Below, piece by piece: positions 1-8,769 of a stretch of 64,000 nt of DNA (positions are counted from its first letter, which is position 1; each line of letters begins with the position of its first letter). The stretch comes from Pseudomonadales bacterium (GTDB taxonomy: Bacteria; Pseudomonadota; Gammaproteobacteria; Pseudomonadales; Ketobacteraceae): contig JAGUVW010000040.1 in NCBI GenBank assembly GCA_020062665.1, positions 1 through 64,000 on the forward strand. The letters are read 5' to 3'. The notes under the pieces were generated by a model. It had not been told where the DNA came from. It saw only the letters and a program-made list of their open reading frames with translations, and ran no database searches. Position numbers and translations under genes: made by a program.

Positions 1-464
1 CGCGCCGCTGCGCCGGGTTTTGTCACACCGCTGACGATATCGCCGAAACGGCCGAAGAAAACGCCCGCCAGCTGCTTGGCAGTGGCGTCGATAACCGGGC
101 CGCCCAGTTGCGCCATGCGTCCGCCAACCTGGGCGTCGATGTCATAGTGGATGATGGTGCTGCCGGCGTCCTCGCTCAGTCGCACTTTTGCGCTGCCCTT
201 GGCCGAGCCGGCGATGCCGCCGCTGCCTTCGATGTTCAGGGTGTAACTGTTCGCAGGATCGATGTCGTCCAGCGTCACCACCCCTTTGAAGCGCGCGCCG
301 ATGGGGCCAACCTTGACTTCCACCGCGCCAGTGAAGCGGACATCCGACTCTTTATCCAGGCTCTGGCAGCCGGGAATACTGGCCCGTAGCACCTCGGGAT
401 CGTTCAGCGCTTCCCACACGCGCTGCCGGGGCGCTGCAATGCGCTGCTGGCTGGTCATTCTCAT
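1..464 (-). CDS. CoxG-like SRPBCC family protein (3' end cut by window edge)
   Basis: The gene begins MRMTSQQRIAAP with a GGGGAG ribosome binding site 10 bases upstream. It reads VWEALNDPEVLRASIPGC and ends at the window edge in FGDIVSGVTKPGAAA. The pattern is that of carbon monoxide dehydrogenase subunit G (CoxG), a START/SRPBCC helix-grip fold: an N-terminal strand, then 'P.rvW..L.DPevl...iPGc', then 'G.v.ls' strands and a C-terminal helix near GGPVIDATAKQLAGVFF. CoxG proteins help mature or anchor molybdenum hydroxylases, but no such genes are visible here. It lies downstream of the leucine operon on the same strand, beyond a 350-base gap and a hairpin, so it is probably a separate unit. 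About 154 codons are visible. Confidence 0.8.
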   Translation of the reverse strand, partial: MRMTSQQRIAAPRQRVWEALNDPEVLRASIPGCQSLDKESDVRFTGAVEVKVGPIGARFKGVVTLDDIDPANSYTLNIEGSGGIAGSAKGSAKVRLSEDAGSTIIHYDIDAQVGGRMAQLGGPVIDATAKQLAGVFFGRFGDIVSGVTKPGAAA

Positions 465-817
465 CTGGATCGACTCCCCATTATTTTTATGAAACACAGA
501 GTTTAATAACTTTCCCCGCCCCCCAACAACCACAAGTAGGCCCCGACGCCGGAACCGGTGGTATGGACTCGACATAAGCGATTGAATTTAATGCTGTAAT
601 GGTCTCTGCCGCCGGGCGGGATTGATGGATCAGACAAGAGAGATGACCTGCGGGGAAAATCCACCGGCGCGAACAGTGACGCGGCCTGAAAGGCTAAACA
701 AGATAGGGAAACGCCCCTGTCAGGTTAATCAGGGGCGCTGGAGGGTTGACGCGAGGAATGTCGCCATGAATGAGGCGAGGTTTGCGGTAGCGTGCAGGTG
801 CCCGGAACCGATCGACT
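465..817. other. Intergenic region between CoxG-like gene and liuD
   Basis: This 353-base stretch has no convincing gene. Short open frames on both strands have no ribosome binding site and no family resemblance. The only structure I see is the hairpin at 712-737, a probable end of the leucine operon. The part near 480-530 should hold the minus-strand promoter of the CoxG-like gene, but no clear -35/-10 pair stands out. Confidence 0.5.
703..737 (-). terminator. Possible terminator of the liu operon
   Basis: Positions 712-719 (CGCCCCTG) pair perfectly with 730-737 (CAGGGGCG) around a 10-base loop. Read on the minus strand the stem is followed by TTTCCCTAT, a weak U-tract. It lies about 80 bases downstream of the liuD stop codon. 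The stem is good and the tail is poor. Confidence 0.45.
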
Positions 818-2773
818 TCAGATCCGAACCACCTCCACCCCCGCCTGAACACTGTCGCCCACTTGATGCAGCACCGCATCCACGGTGCCCGCGCAATTGG
901 CGTAGATGATGTGTTCCATTTTCATGGCTTCGATGGCCACCAGCGGGTCTCCGGGCTGGACGGCATCGCCAGCGTTCACGTACAGCTTGGTTACCAGTCC
1001 GGGCATGGGAGCAGCGTGTTTCTTGTTGCCGGAGTGTTCAAACTCCGCCGCGTCATGCTCGATGACTTTAACCGTGTAGCGGTTGGCGCCTTCGAACAGG
1101 AAAAATGCATTGTTCTGCCCGTGCACAGACCATTTTCCTGATGGATCGCCGGAAAGAACCAACGCGCCATCGATAAAGCGCGCCGTGCAACGGTAGTTCG
1201 CCTCGTCCACATCCACGCTAAAGCCATCGCCGGATCGACGCACTGCCAACGCAAGCGACGAACCGTTGACGTCCAGATCGAAACGTTGCGTGTGATTTGA
1301 ATTCAATCGCCAGCCGAAAGGCAGACTGCGCGTGTCGGTATTGGCAGGTTCATGCTTGCTCAATGTCATGTAGATGGCGGCGGCAACCGCTGAGCGGTGC
1401 AGTTCCAGGTCATCCGTCTTTGTGTGTTGGTGGCTGGCGAGAAAATGGGTTGAAAGGTCGACCGTATCGAATGCAGTGGAACAGAAAATACCGTTCAGAT
1501 AGGCGATGTTGGTTTCCACACCGGTAATTCTCAGCTGGCTCAACGCCAGGCGCATTTTGCGCACCGCTTCCGAACGATCCCGACCCCAGACAATCAGCTT
1601 GGCAAACATGGGATCGTAGAACACCGAAATCTCGTCACTCTGCTTCATGCCGGAATCAAGGCGAATCGTCGCATCCAGATCAGGGCATTCGGCAAAATGA
1701 ATCGGGCCTGTGGAAGGCATGAAGCCGTTGTTGCAGTCCTCTGCACACAGCCGTGCCTCCAGACTGTGTCCAGTGCAACGAATGTCGGATTGCGCCACCG
1801 CCAGTGGTTTTCCGCTCGCGATATCCACCTGCAACTGCACAAGATCCAGTCCGGTCACCATTTCCGTGACGGGATGTTCAACCTGAAGCCGGGTATTCAT
1901 CTCCATGAAATAGTACTGGCCGTTGCCGTCATACAGAAACTCAACAGTGCCTGCGCCGACATAGTGAATGGCCCGTGCCGCCAGGACAGCATCCTGTGCC
2001 ATCTTGTAACGAATCTCATCAGGAATATTAGGTGCGGGTGCTTCCTCGATGATTTTCTGGTGGCGGCGCTGGATGGAGCAGTCGCGATCAAACAGATGGA
2101 TACCGTTGCCGTGCTTGTCGAAGAAAACCTGAATCTCGACGTGGCGGGGCTGCTCAATGTACTTTTCAATCAGAATGGTGTCGTCATTGAAAGCCGACAG
2201 CGCTTCGCGCCGGCAACTGGCCAGCGCATGGTCGAACTCTTCCAGTTTATAAACCGTACGCATTCCCTTACCGCCGCCGCCCAACGCCGCTTTGAGAATC
2301 ACCGGAAAACCGATTTTGGTGCTCTCGTGGCGCAGGATTTCGTCGCGCTGATCGTCGCCATGATAACCGGGAATCAAGGGCACGCCGGACTTTTCCATAA
2401 TGCGCTTGGCCGCTGACTTCGAACCCATGTCCCGTATGGCAGCCGGCGGTGGGCCAATAAAAATGATGCCTGCCTGTTCGCACGCTTCTGCAAATAGCGG
2501 ATTCTCGGACAGAAAGCCATAGCCGGGGTGAATGGCGTCTGCACCGGTGGCCTTGGCGGCAGCAATGATGGTCTCGACTTTCAGATAGCTTTCGATGGCA
2601 GGTGATGCGCCGACATGAACCGCATGCGTTGCCATTTCGACATGAAGTGCATGGCGGTCGGCGTCGGAATAAACCGCGACACTCTCGATCCCCATCTTGT
2701 TGAGGGTTCTGATAATTCTGCAGGCAATCTCGCCACGGTTGGCAATCAGTACTCTGTTTATCGATTTAATCAT
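818..2773 (-). CDS. liuD: Methylcrotonyl-CoA carboxylase biotin-containing (alpha) subunit
   Basis: This subunit carboxylates its own biotin with ATP and bicarbonate and passes CO2 to 3-methylcrotonyl-CoA in leucine breakdown. The 651-residue protein has the biotin carboxylase order: VLIANRGEIACRI at the N-terminus, ATP-grasp glycine loop GGGGKGM near 165, the MNTRLQVEHPVTE signature near 290, and a C-terminal biotinyl domain with AIEAMKMEH, where K618 is the biotinylated lysine. It pairs with liuB upstream. The usual liuC between liuB and liuD is missing, leaving 61 bases. The ATG overlaps the stop of a 17-codon ORF (ATGA), with GGAG 8 bases upstream. Geranyl-CoA carboxylase (AtuF) is the main alternative, but the liuR-liuA-liuB context favours LiuD. 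Confidence 0.93.
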   Translation of the reverse strand: MIKSINRVLIANRGEIACRIIRTLNKMGIESVAVYSDADRHALHVEMATHAVHVGASPAIESYLKVETIIAAAKATGADAIHPGYGFLSENPLFAEACEQAGIIFIGPPPAAIRDMGSKSAAKRIMEKSGVPLIPGYHGDDQRDEILRHESTKIGFPVILKAALGGGGKGMRTVYKLEEFDHALASCRREALSAFNDDTILIEKYIEQPRHVEIQVFFDKHGNGIHLFDRDCSIQRRHQKIIEEAPAPNIPDEIRYKMAQDAVLAARAIHYVGAGTVEFLYDGNGQYYFMEMNTRLQVEHPVTEMVTGLDLVQLQVDIASGKPLAVAQSDIRCTGHSLEARLCAEDCNNGFMPSTGPIHFAECPDLDATIRLDSGMKQSDEISVFYDPMFAKLIVWGRDRSEAVRKMRLALSQLRITGVETNIAYLNGIFCSTAFDTVDLSTHFLASHQHTKTDDLELHRSAVAAAIYMTLSKHEPANTDTRSLPFGWRLNSNHTQRFDLDVNGSSLALAVRRSGDGFSVDVDEANYRCTARFIDGALVLSGDPSGKWSVHGQNNAFFLFEGANRYTVKVIEHDAAEFEHSGNKKHAAPMPGLVTKLYVNAGDAVQPGDPLVAIEAMKMEHIIYANCAGTVDAVLHQVGDSVQAGVEVVRI

Positions 2774-2823
2774 TTCAGCGCTCCTGCCGTGTTGGTCGCC
2801 TTTTCAATTTTCACTTTGTTCAT
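2770..2823 (-). CDS. 17-codon ORF between liuB and liuD (possible liuC remnant or coupling leader)
   Basis: An ATG 11 bases after the liuB stop opens MNKVKIEKATNTAGALK, whose TGA overlaps the liuD ATG in an ATGA. No strong ribosome binding site precedes it, so it may be read by ribosomes terminating on liuB. In many gammaproteobacteria liuC (methylglutaconyl-CoA hydratase) occupies this place, and enoyl-CoA hydratases often begin with a short strand of the 'VKIE' type. A deletion scar of liuC is therefore conceivable. It may also be untranslated spacer. Confidence 0.3.
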   Translation of the reverse strand: MNKVKIEKATNTAGALK

Positions 2824-2834
2824 GTTGGAATCCA

Positions 2835-4442
2835 TCACATCCGGAATACGCCAAAGCGGGTTTCTTCAAGCGGCGCATTGAGGCAGGCCAGTAGCGCAAG
2901 TCCGAGCACCTCTCGCGTTTGCAGCGGGTCAATGACGCCGTCGTCCCACAGGCGAGCGCTCGCAAAGTACGGGTGACCCTGTTTTTCGTAGGTATCAATG
3001 ATCGGCTGCTTGAAGGCTTTCTCGTCTTCGGGAGCCCACTGTTTGCCGGCGCGTTCGATGTTTTCGCGCTTTACTTGCGCCAGCACGCCCGCGGCCTGTT
3101 CACCACCCATCACCGAGATGCGGGCATTCGGCCACATGAACATGAAGCGGGGATCATAGGCTCTGCCGCACATCCCGTAATTTCCTGCACCAAAGCTGCC
3201 GCCGACGATCAGTGTGAGTTTCGGCACCTTCGCAGTTGCAACGGCGGTCACCATCTTGGCACCGTTCTTGGCAATGCCCTGGTTTTCATATTCCTTGCCC
3301 ACCATGAAGCCAGTGATGTTTTGCAGGAACAGCAGCGGGATCTTGCGTTGCGCACACAGCTCGATGAAGTGAGCACCTTTCAGCGCGGATTCAGAAAACA
3401 GAATGCCATTGTTGGCCACGATACCAACGGGGCGGCCGAACAGACGCGCGAAACCGCAGATCAGCGTGGTGCCGTAGAGGGCCTTGAATTCGTCGAGCTC
3501 GGAATTGTCAACGATGCGGGCGATGACTTCGCGGATGTCGTAGCTGGTTTTCAGATCCGCAGGAATGATGCCCAGCAAGTCTTCGACCGGATAGCGGGGT
3601 GGCTCCACGGGCTTCACGTCCAGTTCCTGCGGACGGGCGCGATTGAGTCGCGAAACCGCATTGCGCGCGAGCTTCAGCGCGTGTTCGTCGTTGAAAGCAT
3701 AATGATCCGCAACACCAGACGTGCGGCAATGCACGTCGGCGCCGCCCAGTTCTTCTGCCGTGACGATTTCACCGGTGGCTGCCTTTACCAGCGGCGGACC
3801 ACCGAGAAAAATGGTGCCCTGATTGCGCACGATGATGCTTTCATCGCTCATCGCAGGCACGTAGGCGCCCCCCGCCGTGCAGGAGCCCATCACCACCGCA
3901 ATCTGGGGAATATTCATGGCTGACATGTTGGCCTGGTTGAAGAAGATCCGCCCGAAATGCTCGCGATCGGGAAACACTTCGTCCTGGCGTGGCAGGTTGG
4001 CGCCGCCGGAATCCACCAGATAGATGCAAGGCAGCTGGTTTTGTTGCGCAATGGTCTGCGCTCGCAAATGCTTTTTGACGGTCAGCGGATAATAGGTGCC
4101 GCCTTTCACCGTGGCATCGTTGGCCACGATCATGCAATCCACGCCTGACACTTTGCCAATGCCGGTGATGATTCCCGCGCAGGGAACGTTTTCGTCATAG
4201 ACATCCAGCGCTGCCAGCTGGCCGAACTCCAGAAAGGGCGACCCTTTGTCGAGCAACTGGTTGACGCGCTCCCGTGGCAGCAGCTTGCCGCGTGCAAGAT
4301 GCTTGGCCTGCGCGTCAGCACCACCGCCTTGCATGATCTTTTCCACCGTTTGGCGAAGGTGTTCGATCAGGCCCTGGTTGGCGGCGACATTGCGCTGGAA
4401 TATTTCGGAGTGCTTGTTGATTTTGGATTCGATGATCGGCAC
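2835..4442 (-). CDS. liuB: Methylcrotonyl-CoA carboxylase carboxyltransferase (beta) subunit
   Basis: This subunit transfers CO2 from biotin to 3-methylcrotonyl-CoA, making 3-methylglutaconyl-CoA. The 535 residues form the two crotonase-like halves of acyl-CoA carboxyltransferases. The N-terminal half contains [32 protein letters not shown] and [20 protein letters not shown]. The C-terminal half contains the oxyanion glycines in [16 protein letters not shown] and [19 protein letters not shown]. These strings match methylcrotonyl rather than propionyl carboxylases. The start is GTG (GTG CCG ATC), chosen because AAGGA lies 9 bases upstream and the nearby ATG is out of frame. It lies 12 bases after liuA and is clearly cotranscribed with it. 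Confidence 0.94.
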   Translation of the reverse strand: MPIIESKINKHSEIFQRNVAANQGLIEHLRQTVEKIMQGGGADAQAKHLARGKLLPRERVNQLLDKGSPFLEFGQLAALDVYDENVPCAGIITGIGKVSGVDCMIVANDATVKGGTYYPLTVKKHLRAQTIAQQNQLPCIYLVDSGGANLPRQDEVFPDREHFGRIFFNQANMSAMNIPQIAVVMGSCTAGGAYVPAMSDESIIVRNQGTIFLGGPPLVKAATGEIVTAEELGGADVHCRTSGVADHYAFNDEHALKLARNAVSRLNRARPQELDVKPVEPPRYPVEDLLGIIPADLKTSYDIREVIARIVDNSELDEFKALYGTTLICGFARLFGRPVGIVANNGILFSESALKGAHFIELCAQRKIPLLFLQNITGFMVGKEYENQGIAKNGAKMVTAVATAKVPKLTLIVGGSFGAGNYGMCGRAYDPRFMFMWPNARISVMGGEQAAGVLAQVKRENIERAGKQWAPEDEKAFKQPIIDTYEKQGHPYFASARLWDDGVIDPLQTREVLGLALLACLNAPLEETRFGVFRM

Positions 4443-4454
4443 GTCCAGGCATCC

Positions 4455-5624
4455 TTAGTTGGTTTCTGAAAAAAGTTCACGTCCAATCAGCATGCGGCGA
4501 ATTTCAGAAGTGCCGGCACCGATTTCGTAGAGTTTGGCGTCACGCAGCAAACGTCCGGTGGGATAGTCGTTGATGTAGCCATTGCCGCCCAGTGCCTGAA
4601 TGGCTTCCAGTGCACATTTCGTAGCGTTTTCTGCTGTGTAGAGGATGACGGCCGCTGCATCCTTGCGGGAGGTTTCACCACGATCACAGGCTTTGGCAAC
4701 GGCATAGAGATAGGCACGACTGGCATTGGTGATCGTGTACATGTCAGCAATCTTGGCCTGCATCAACTGAAACTCGCCGATAGCCTTGCCGAACTGCTTG
4801 CGATCGTGCACGTAGGGCATGACCACATCGAGGCAGGCGAGCATGATACCGGTGGGGCCGCCAGACAGAACGACACGCTCATAGTCGAGGCCGCTCATCA
4901 ACACCTTCACGCCTTCGTTCAGTTTGCCCAGAATGTTTTCCTCGGGCACTTCGCAGTCTTCGAAAACCAGCTCGCAGGTGTTTGAACCACGCATGCCGAG
5001 CTTGTCCAGCTTCTGCGCACGGGAGAATCCTTTGAAATCCCGCTCCACCAGAAAAGCAGTGATGCCCTTGGGGCCTTGCTCGGGTGCGGTTTTGGCGTAG
5101 ATGACATAGGTGTTGGCATCGGGCCCGTTGGTAATCCACATCTTGTTGCCGTTGAGGATGTAGCGATCACCCTGCTTGCGGGCGTGCAGTTTCATGCTGA
5201 CGACATCCGATCCCGCGTTGGGTTCGCTCATGGCCAGTGCGCCGACATGTTCGCCACTGACCAGTTTGGGCAGGTAGCGGCGTTTCTGCTCGGCGTTGCC
5301 ATTGCGATAAATCTGGTTCACGCAGAGATTCGAGTGCGCGCCGTAACTCAACGCCACCGATGCGGATGCGCGGCTGATTTCTTCTATGGCAATGACATGT
5401 GCAAGGTAGCCGAGCCCGGCGCCACCGTATTCGTCCGAAACGGTAATGCCCAGCAATCCCAGGTCGCCAAACTTGCGCCACAGATCCATGGGGAAATTGT
5501 TGTCGCGATCGATGTCGGCTGCGCGCGGGGCAATTTCCTTTTGTGCAAACTGGTGCACGGAATCCCGCAGCATGTCGATAGTGTCGCCCAGATCGAAATT
5601 CAGGGAAGGATAGGGTAGGGTCAT
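4455..5624 (-). CDS. liuA: Isovaleryl-CoA dehydrogenase
   Basis: This flavoenzyme oxidises isovaleryl-CoA to 3-methylcrotonyl-CoA and passes electrons to ETF. The 389-residue protein has the acyl-CoA dehydrogenase fold: [14 protein letters not shown] and [16 protein letters not shown] for flavin and substrate, [15 protein letters not shown], and a C-terminal [17 protein letters not shown]. The catalytic glutamate is in helix G ([12 protein letters not shown], about E249) and not in the C-terminal 'YEGT' position, which has GAGT. This swap is diagnostic of isovaleryl-CoA dehydrogenase. An ATG at 5630 overlaps the liuR stop. I prefer the in-frame ATG two codons later because GAGGA is then 6 bases upstream. 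Confidence 0.94.
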   Translation of the reverse strand: MTLPYPSLNFDLGDTIDMLRDSVHQFAQKEIAPRAADIDRDNNFPMDLWRKFGDLGLLGITVSDEYGGAGLGYLAHVIAIEEISRASASVALSYGAHSNLCVNQIYRNGNAEQKRRYLPKLVSGEHVGALAMSEPNAGSDVVSMKLHARKQGDRYILNGNKMWITNGPDANTYVIYAKTAPEQGPKGITAFLVERDFKGFSRAQKLDKLGMRGSNTCELVFEDCEVPEENILGKLNEGVKVLMSGLDYERVVLSGGPTGIMLACLDVVMPYVHDRKQFGKAIGEFQLMQAKIADMYTITNASRAYLYAVAKACDRGETSRKDAAAVILYTAENATKCALEAIQALGGNGYINDYPTGRLLRDAKLYEIGAGTSEIRRMLIGRELFSETN

Positions 5625-5626
5625 GA

Positions 5627-6052
5627 TCATTCCTCGGATTTAATTTGAGTTTTGCCCTGCATGGCAGCTTCGCAACGCTCGCGCGCTTCCTGCAGTTCGA
5701 GTTTCATGATTTTGATGTCGTTGAGCTGCTGGTCGAGCAGCAATTCCTTGTCGTCGAGCATTTTCAGCATGCTCTGCAATTGGTGTTTGTTGTCGCTGTT
5801 GGGATCGTACATCTCGATCAGATTGCGGCTTTCATTCAGCGTGAAACCCAGACGCTTGCCCCGCAGAATCAGTTTGAGAAAAACGCGATCACGGGGGGAG
5901 TAGATACGCTTCTGTCCTTCGCGCAACGGATTGAGCATGCCCAGATCTTCATAGAACCGGATGGTGCGGGTGGTGATGTCGAATTCTCGGGCAAGCTCGG
6001 TGATGCTGTAGGTCTTGGTCGCGGACTTGCTGGTTGGCGTCTTGCGGGCCAT
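5627..6052 (-). CDS. liuR: MerR-family regulator of the leucine/isovalerate operon
   Basis: LiuR is the transcription factor of leucine and branched-chain acid catabolism in gammaproteobacteria. Residues 15-83 form a MerR winged helix-turn-helix: [26 protein letters not shown], then the wing with [25 protein letters not shown] coiled-coil dimerisation helix of about 45 residues follows and runs to KSEE. At 141 residues it has family length and no large effector domain. It heads the operon liuR-liuA-liuB-liuD, and its own promoter contains a LiuR-type palindrome, so autoregulation is expected. The ATG has AAGG 8 bases upstream. Confidence 0.93.
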   Translation of the reverse strand: MARKTPTSKSATKTYSITELAREFDITTRTIRFYEDLGMLNPLREGQKRIYSPRDRVFLKLILRGKRLGFTLNESRNLIEMYDPNSDNKHQLQSMLKMLDDKELLLDQQLNDIKIMKLELQEARERCEAAMQGKTQIKSEE

Positions 6053-6065
6053 TGGGGTGCCTTGA

Positions 6066-6093
6066 AGTTTACGTTTACGTAAAGGTAAGACAA
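6066..6093 (-). promoter_or_regulatory. liu promoter with LiuR operator in the spacer
   Basis: Read on the minus strand, TTGTCT (6093-6088) and TAAACT (6071-6066) are separated by 16 bases. The spacer and its edges form a 20-bp palindrome at 6069-6088 with one mismatched pair (TACGTTTACGTAAAGGTA core). This matches the TTTACGTAAA-type box known for LiuR. Placement between -35 and -10 is typical of MerR-family operators. The liuR start lies 13 bases beyond the -10. Confidence 0.8.
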
Positions 6094-6165
6094 TTTGGAT
6101 TGTGAATGGACGACAAATTTGGGGCGAAGTGGCCTTCTGTCGCGACTGATAGGTCGCAATTTCTG

Positions 6166-6213
6166 TGTAAAATTGGGTTATCCAGTTGTATGATTCGATG
6201 CTTGTCGAATCAT
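6166..6213 (+). promoter_or_regulatory. Putative promoter and inverted repeat ahead of the RND exporter gene
   Basis: A perfect inverted repeat with 9-bp arms, ATGATTCGA at 6190-6198 and TCGAATCAT at 6205-6213, has a 6-base spacer. Its left arm overlaps a TATGAT -10 candidate (6189-6194). A weak TGTAAA lies 17 bases upstream. An operator covering the -10 suggests repression of the exporter. The regulator is not identifiable here. The repeat lies about 50 bases before the start codon. Confidence 0.5.
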
Positions 6214-6263
6214 TGAGGTTGCTGCGGCTGTCCCGGGCGACCTGATGTGAGGGGTGAAATCCA

Positions 6264-8678
6264 ATGTTGCTGTCTGATCGGATTCTGGCGTGGCCAATTG
6301 CTCATCCGGCGCTGGCGTTGTTGCTGAGTGTGATCGTTACGCTGGTGGCAACGGCGGGCCTTACAAGGTTCGACATGAACCATGATCCACGGGCTTTTTT
6401 TGGCGAAGGCAACCCGGACTTTGAACGCTTCAAGGATTTCGAGGCCCGCTATGGCGATCGTGATCTGGTCATGTTCGCCATTCATCCCCGCAGTGGTACC
6501 GTTTTCACCCGGGAAAATCTTCATATTCTTGAACAGTTGACGGAGCGGGGCTGGCAGATGCCCCACGCACTGCGCTCCCAATCGCTGACCAATTTCCAGT
6601 TCACGGAAGTCGACGGTGATGAGCTGTTCACCGAACCGCTGGTTGAAGATCCACTGCGGCTCTCGGACAAGCAGCTGCAGCGGATTCGCGATATTGCGCT
6701 GAACGAGCCGGCGCTGCTGCATGGTGCGGTATCGCCGTCGGGCCATGTGGCAGCAGTGGTGGTGACGGTGACCCTGGATGCAGGCCGTCGCGATGCGCCT
6801 CAGGTGGCGGAGTGGGCGACCCATCTGCAGGCGGAGTTTGCCCAACGCTATCCCGACGTGGAATTCCTGTTGACGGGAACAGTCATTTTCAACGAGGCCA
6901 TGTCAAAGGCCACCCAGGATGGATTCACTGAGATATTCCCGATCTCCATGCTGGCCGGCATCCTGTGTTTGTTTTTCTTGCTGGGGAGTGGGCTGGGTAC
7001 CCTTTACACCTTGCTGATCGTCGTGTTGTCGGTGGTGGTGGCCATCGGTACCTCGGCTGCGCTGGGCATCGTTTTTCAGCCGCTATCCGCCTATGCGCCC
7101 GCCATCATCCTGACACTCGGCATCGCAGATTGCCTGCATATTCTGGTCAGCTTCTATCAGGGCCTGCGCAATGGACTCGCCAAGCGGGATGCGATTGCAG
7201 ACAGCATGCGGGTCAACTTTCAGCCCGTCGTGCTTACCAGCGTCACGACGGCGATTGGTTTCATCTGCCTGAATACGTCGGAATCGCCGCCACTGCGGGA
7301 TCTGGGCAATATCGTGGCCATTGGCGTAGTAGCCGCCCTGTTTTTTTCGCTGGTGTTGTTGCCGGCATTACTGGTGCTGCTGCCGGCGCCACGGGTGCGG
7401 CAGGAAAATACCCGCAGTCAGATCTGGATGATTGCACTGGCAGGATTTATTGTCCGGCGCCGCTATCCGCTGTTGATCAGCAGCTCGGTCATCATGCTGG
7501 CGCTGACCGCATTTATCCCGCTCAACGAGTTCAATGATGTGTGGCACCGGTATTTCGACAAATCCTATCCGGTGCGTGTCGCCAATGATTTCATTACCCG
7601 GGAACTGACCGGTCTTCATCGCATCGAATTTTCATTGCCGGCGCAGGATGAGGGTGGCGTCAGTGACCCGGAGTACCTGCAGGGGCTGGAGCGATTCAAG
7701 CAGTGGGCCGAAGCGCAGGATGAGGTGGTCTACACCGTTACCTACGTTGACGTGATCAAGCGACTGAATCGTGACATGAATGGCGGCGATGCGGCTTTTT
7801 ACCGCGTGCCGGATAGTCGGGAACTGGCGGCCCAGTATCTGCTGATGTACGAAATGAGTCTGCCTTTTGGCCTGGGATTGGATAATCAGGTCACCATGGG
7901 GAAGGATCAAACCATGTTCAGCGTCGTGCTGAAACCGTCGACTTCCTCTGCAGTAATGGCCTTTGGCAAGCGGGCGGAGCGCTGGGTGCAGCAGAATCTG
8001 CCCTCGTACATGCAGGTGAAGGCGACAGGCCTGGACTTGCTGTTTGGGTCTGTTGCCCGGCGTAACATGATGAGCATGCTGAGTGGCACTTTCACTGCAT
8101 TGCTGTTGATTTCGGCGCTGATTCTGGTGGCGTTGCGCTCAATCAGGTACGGATTGCTGAGCCTGCTGCCCAATATTCTGCCTGCGGCGATGGCGTTCGG
8201 CGTTTGGGGCGTGATCAACGGTGAGATCGGGCTTTCCGTGTCAATTGTGGCCTGTATCACGCTCGGCATCGTAGTGGACGACACCATTCATTTCCTCAGC
8301 AAATATGTGCGGGCCAAGCGGGAAAAGCAGCTGCCTACGCCCGACGCTGTCATGTATTCCCTGAAAACGGTCGGCGTGGCACTGGTGTTCACCTCCATTA
8401 TTCTGGTGGCCAATTTCGGCGTGCTGGCGTTCGCCAGCTTCTATCCCAGTCAAAGCCTTGGTATCCTCACGTCGGTCACGATTCTGGTGGCGCTGCTGGT
8501 GGATTTCTTCTTCTTCGTACCCTTGCTGCTGGTGCTGGATGAGCGCTTCAGCCGCCGGCGCGGAAGGATCTCGCTGGCTGATGCAGCGCTGACCACTGAT
8601 TCCGGGCCTGCGGAGTCACCGGCGCCGGATGCGGCAGGCAAGGCGCGAGGTTCTTTGCCAGCCCACGAGGCCGGGTAG
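6264..8678 (+). CDS. RND/MMPL-family exporter (COG1033 type)
   Basis: This is an 804-residue inner-membrane transporter with two repeats, each an N-terminal helix, a large periplasmic domain and five or six clustered helices. Hallmarks are the paired motifs LGIADCLHILVSFYQGLRNG with VVLTSVTTAIGFICLN near 295-340, and LGIVVDDTIHFLSKYVRAKRE in the second half. The second motif carries the aspartates thought to relay protons. AGGGGTGA precedes the ATG. It is followed by a LolA-like periplasmic protein and an outer-membrane barrel, an arrangement that suggests movement of a lipid or hydrophobic substrate across the envelope. Substrate is unknown. A paralogue lies at 27600-29996. The C-terminal 40 residues are low-complexity and proline/alanine rich. 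Confidence 0.88.
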   Translation: MLLSDRILAWPIAHPALALLLSVIVTLVATAGLTRFDMNHDPRAFFGEGNPDFERFKDFEARYGDRDLVMFAIHPRSGTVFTRENLHILEQLTERGWQMPHALRSQSLTNFQFTEVDGDELFTEPLVEDPLRLSDKQLQRIRDIALNEPALLHGAVSPSGHVAAVVVTVTLDAGRRDAPQVAEWATHLQAEFAQRYPDVEFLLTGTVIFNEAMSKATQDGFTEIFPISMLAGILCLFFLLGSGLGTLYTLLIVVLSVVVAIGTSAALGIVFQPLSAYAPAIILTLGIADCLHILVSFYQGLRNGLAKRDAIADSMRVNFQPVVLTSVTTAIGFICLNTSESPPLRDLGNIVAIGVVAALFFSLVLLPALLVLLPAPRVRQENTRSQIWMIALAGFIVRRRYPLLISSSVIMLALTAFIPLNEFNDVWHRYFDKSYPVRVANDFITRELTGLHRIEFSLPAQDEGGVSDPEYLQGLERFKQWAEAQDEVVYTVTYVDVIKRLNRDMNGGDAAFYRVPDSRELAAQYLLMYEMSLPFGLGLDNQVTMGKDQTMFSVVLKPSTSSAVMAFGKRAERWVQQNLPSYMQVKATGLDLLFGSVARRNMMSMLSGTFTALLLISALILVALRSIRYGLLSLLPNILPAAMAFGVWGVINGEIGLSVSIVACITLGIVVDDTIHFLSKYVRAKREKQLPTPDAVMYSLKTVGVALVFTSIILVANFGVLAFASFYPSQSLGILTSVTILVALLVDFFFFVPLLLVLDERFSRRRGRISLADAALTTDSGPAESPAPDAAGKARGSLPAHEAG

Positions 8679-8769
8679 CCAAATAGTACTTTAGAAGGGT
8701 GTGGAACCATTCCCCAATGTTATGATCCATCCATTGAAATTGCTAACAAACAGAAGGACATGCAATATC

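Noticed and set aside
1697-2416. Plus-strand 239-codon open frame inside liuD
   Set aside because: It is a shadow of the high-GC liuD coding frame, without ribosome site or family resemblance.
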